Positions 47,927 through 47,967 of a stretch of 47,967 nucleotides of DNA are shown one piece after another (the first letter of the stretch is position 1; each line of letters starts with the position of its first letter). The position numbers were made by a program, and so were the translations under genes. The DNA lies in NCBI GenBank assembly GCA_030457025.1, contig JAKDSA010000018.1, positions 1 through 47,967 of the forward strand. Direction: 5' to 3'. Source of the stretch: Brevibacterium sp. Its GTDB lineage: Bacteria; Actinomycetota; Actinomycetes; Actinomycetales; Brevibacteriaceae. The notes below the pieces were generated by a model that did no database searches, had not been told where the DNA came from, and worked only from the letters and a program-made list of their open reading frames with translations.

Positions 47927-47967
47927 CCAGTGTCGCCACCAGCATGAGAATCCTCTTAGCAAGGGGG

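Overview
The window is a stretch of actinobacterial chromosome with high GC, actinobacterial codon use and mycothiol metabolism (an Mca amidase). The overall gene content resembles Brevibacterium or a close relative; the genus is inferred from general resemblance, with no marker gene to prove it. The first 57 bases are almost pure C and look like an assembly or contig-end artefact.

Region 1 (about 90-15,370) is a conserved housekeeping block: greA, DUF4307, mca, a small membrane protein, hemolysin III/TrhA, a short-chain Z-isoprenyl diphosphate synthase, phoH2, fumC, a beta-carbonic anhydrase, glpX, DUF4245, xseB, xseA, ispH, rmuC and ychF. Order and orientation closely follow the Mycobacterium tuberculosis Rv1080c-Rv1112 block as I recall it. 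greA has a promoter followed at once by a terminator hairpin in its leader. ispH and ychF look leaderless.

Region 2 (about 15,340-17,400) begins exactly at the ychF stop codon. It is a cassette-like array of HigBA toxin-antitoxin modules. Module 1 is higB-higA-NUDIX with overlapping genes. Module 2 repeats the last codons of ychF, then a diverged higB-higA, then a broken P-loop kinase gene in the place of the NUDIX gene. The 3' tail of a third, different higA follows. A palindrome overlaps the ychF stop codon in front of each higB and is a likely HigA operator.

Region 3 (about 17,400-40,740) is accessory: a membrane-anchored esterase, SDR and TetR, VOC proteins, a WYL regulator beside an alpha/beta hydrolase-fold protein lacking its catalytic Ser and His, an AlaDH/PNT-fold dehydrogenase, CstA, a DinB-like protein, ArfB and an acyltransferase. 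A long minus-strand run then holds a GntR regulator, an NhaC antiporter, a PLP desulfhydrase, an Asp/Glu racemase, a Tat catalase-like peroxidase and cytochrome b561. After it come a PH-like membrane protein, an NAD(P)-binding protein, a RibD_C protein, and HxlR with VOC and SRPBCC genes, then a PfkB kinase and DUF2695. Several genes here are decayed (PhnB-like VOC, PH-like protein with an amber codon, GNAT tail).

Region 4 (about 40,760-45,020) is a tightly packed operon: nucleoside hydrolase, ECF substrate-binding subunit, EcfT and a fused double ATPase. The two ATPase halves are degenerate in complementary ways, so the fused protein should build one consensus ATP site and one dead site. It looks like an uptake-and-hydrolysis system for a nucleoside or related compound.

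Region 5 (about 45,000-47,967) has a YrhK-domain protein, an IS110 transposase relic, an ArdC/ImmA-like protein that has lost its HExxH zinc motif, and a VOC protein. I found no tRNA, rRNA or CRISPR array.
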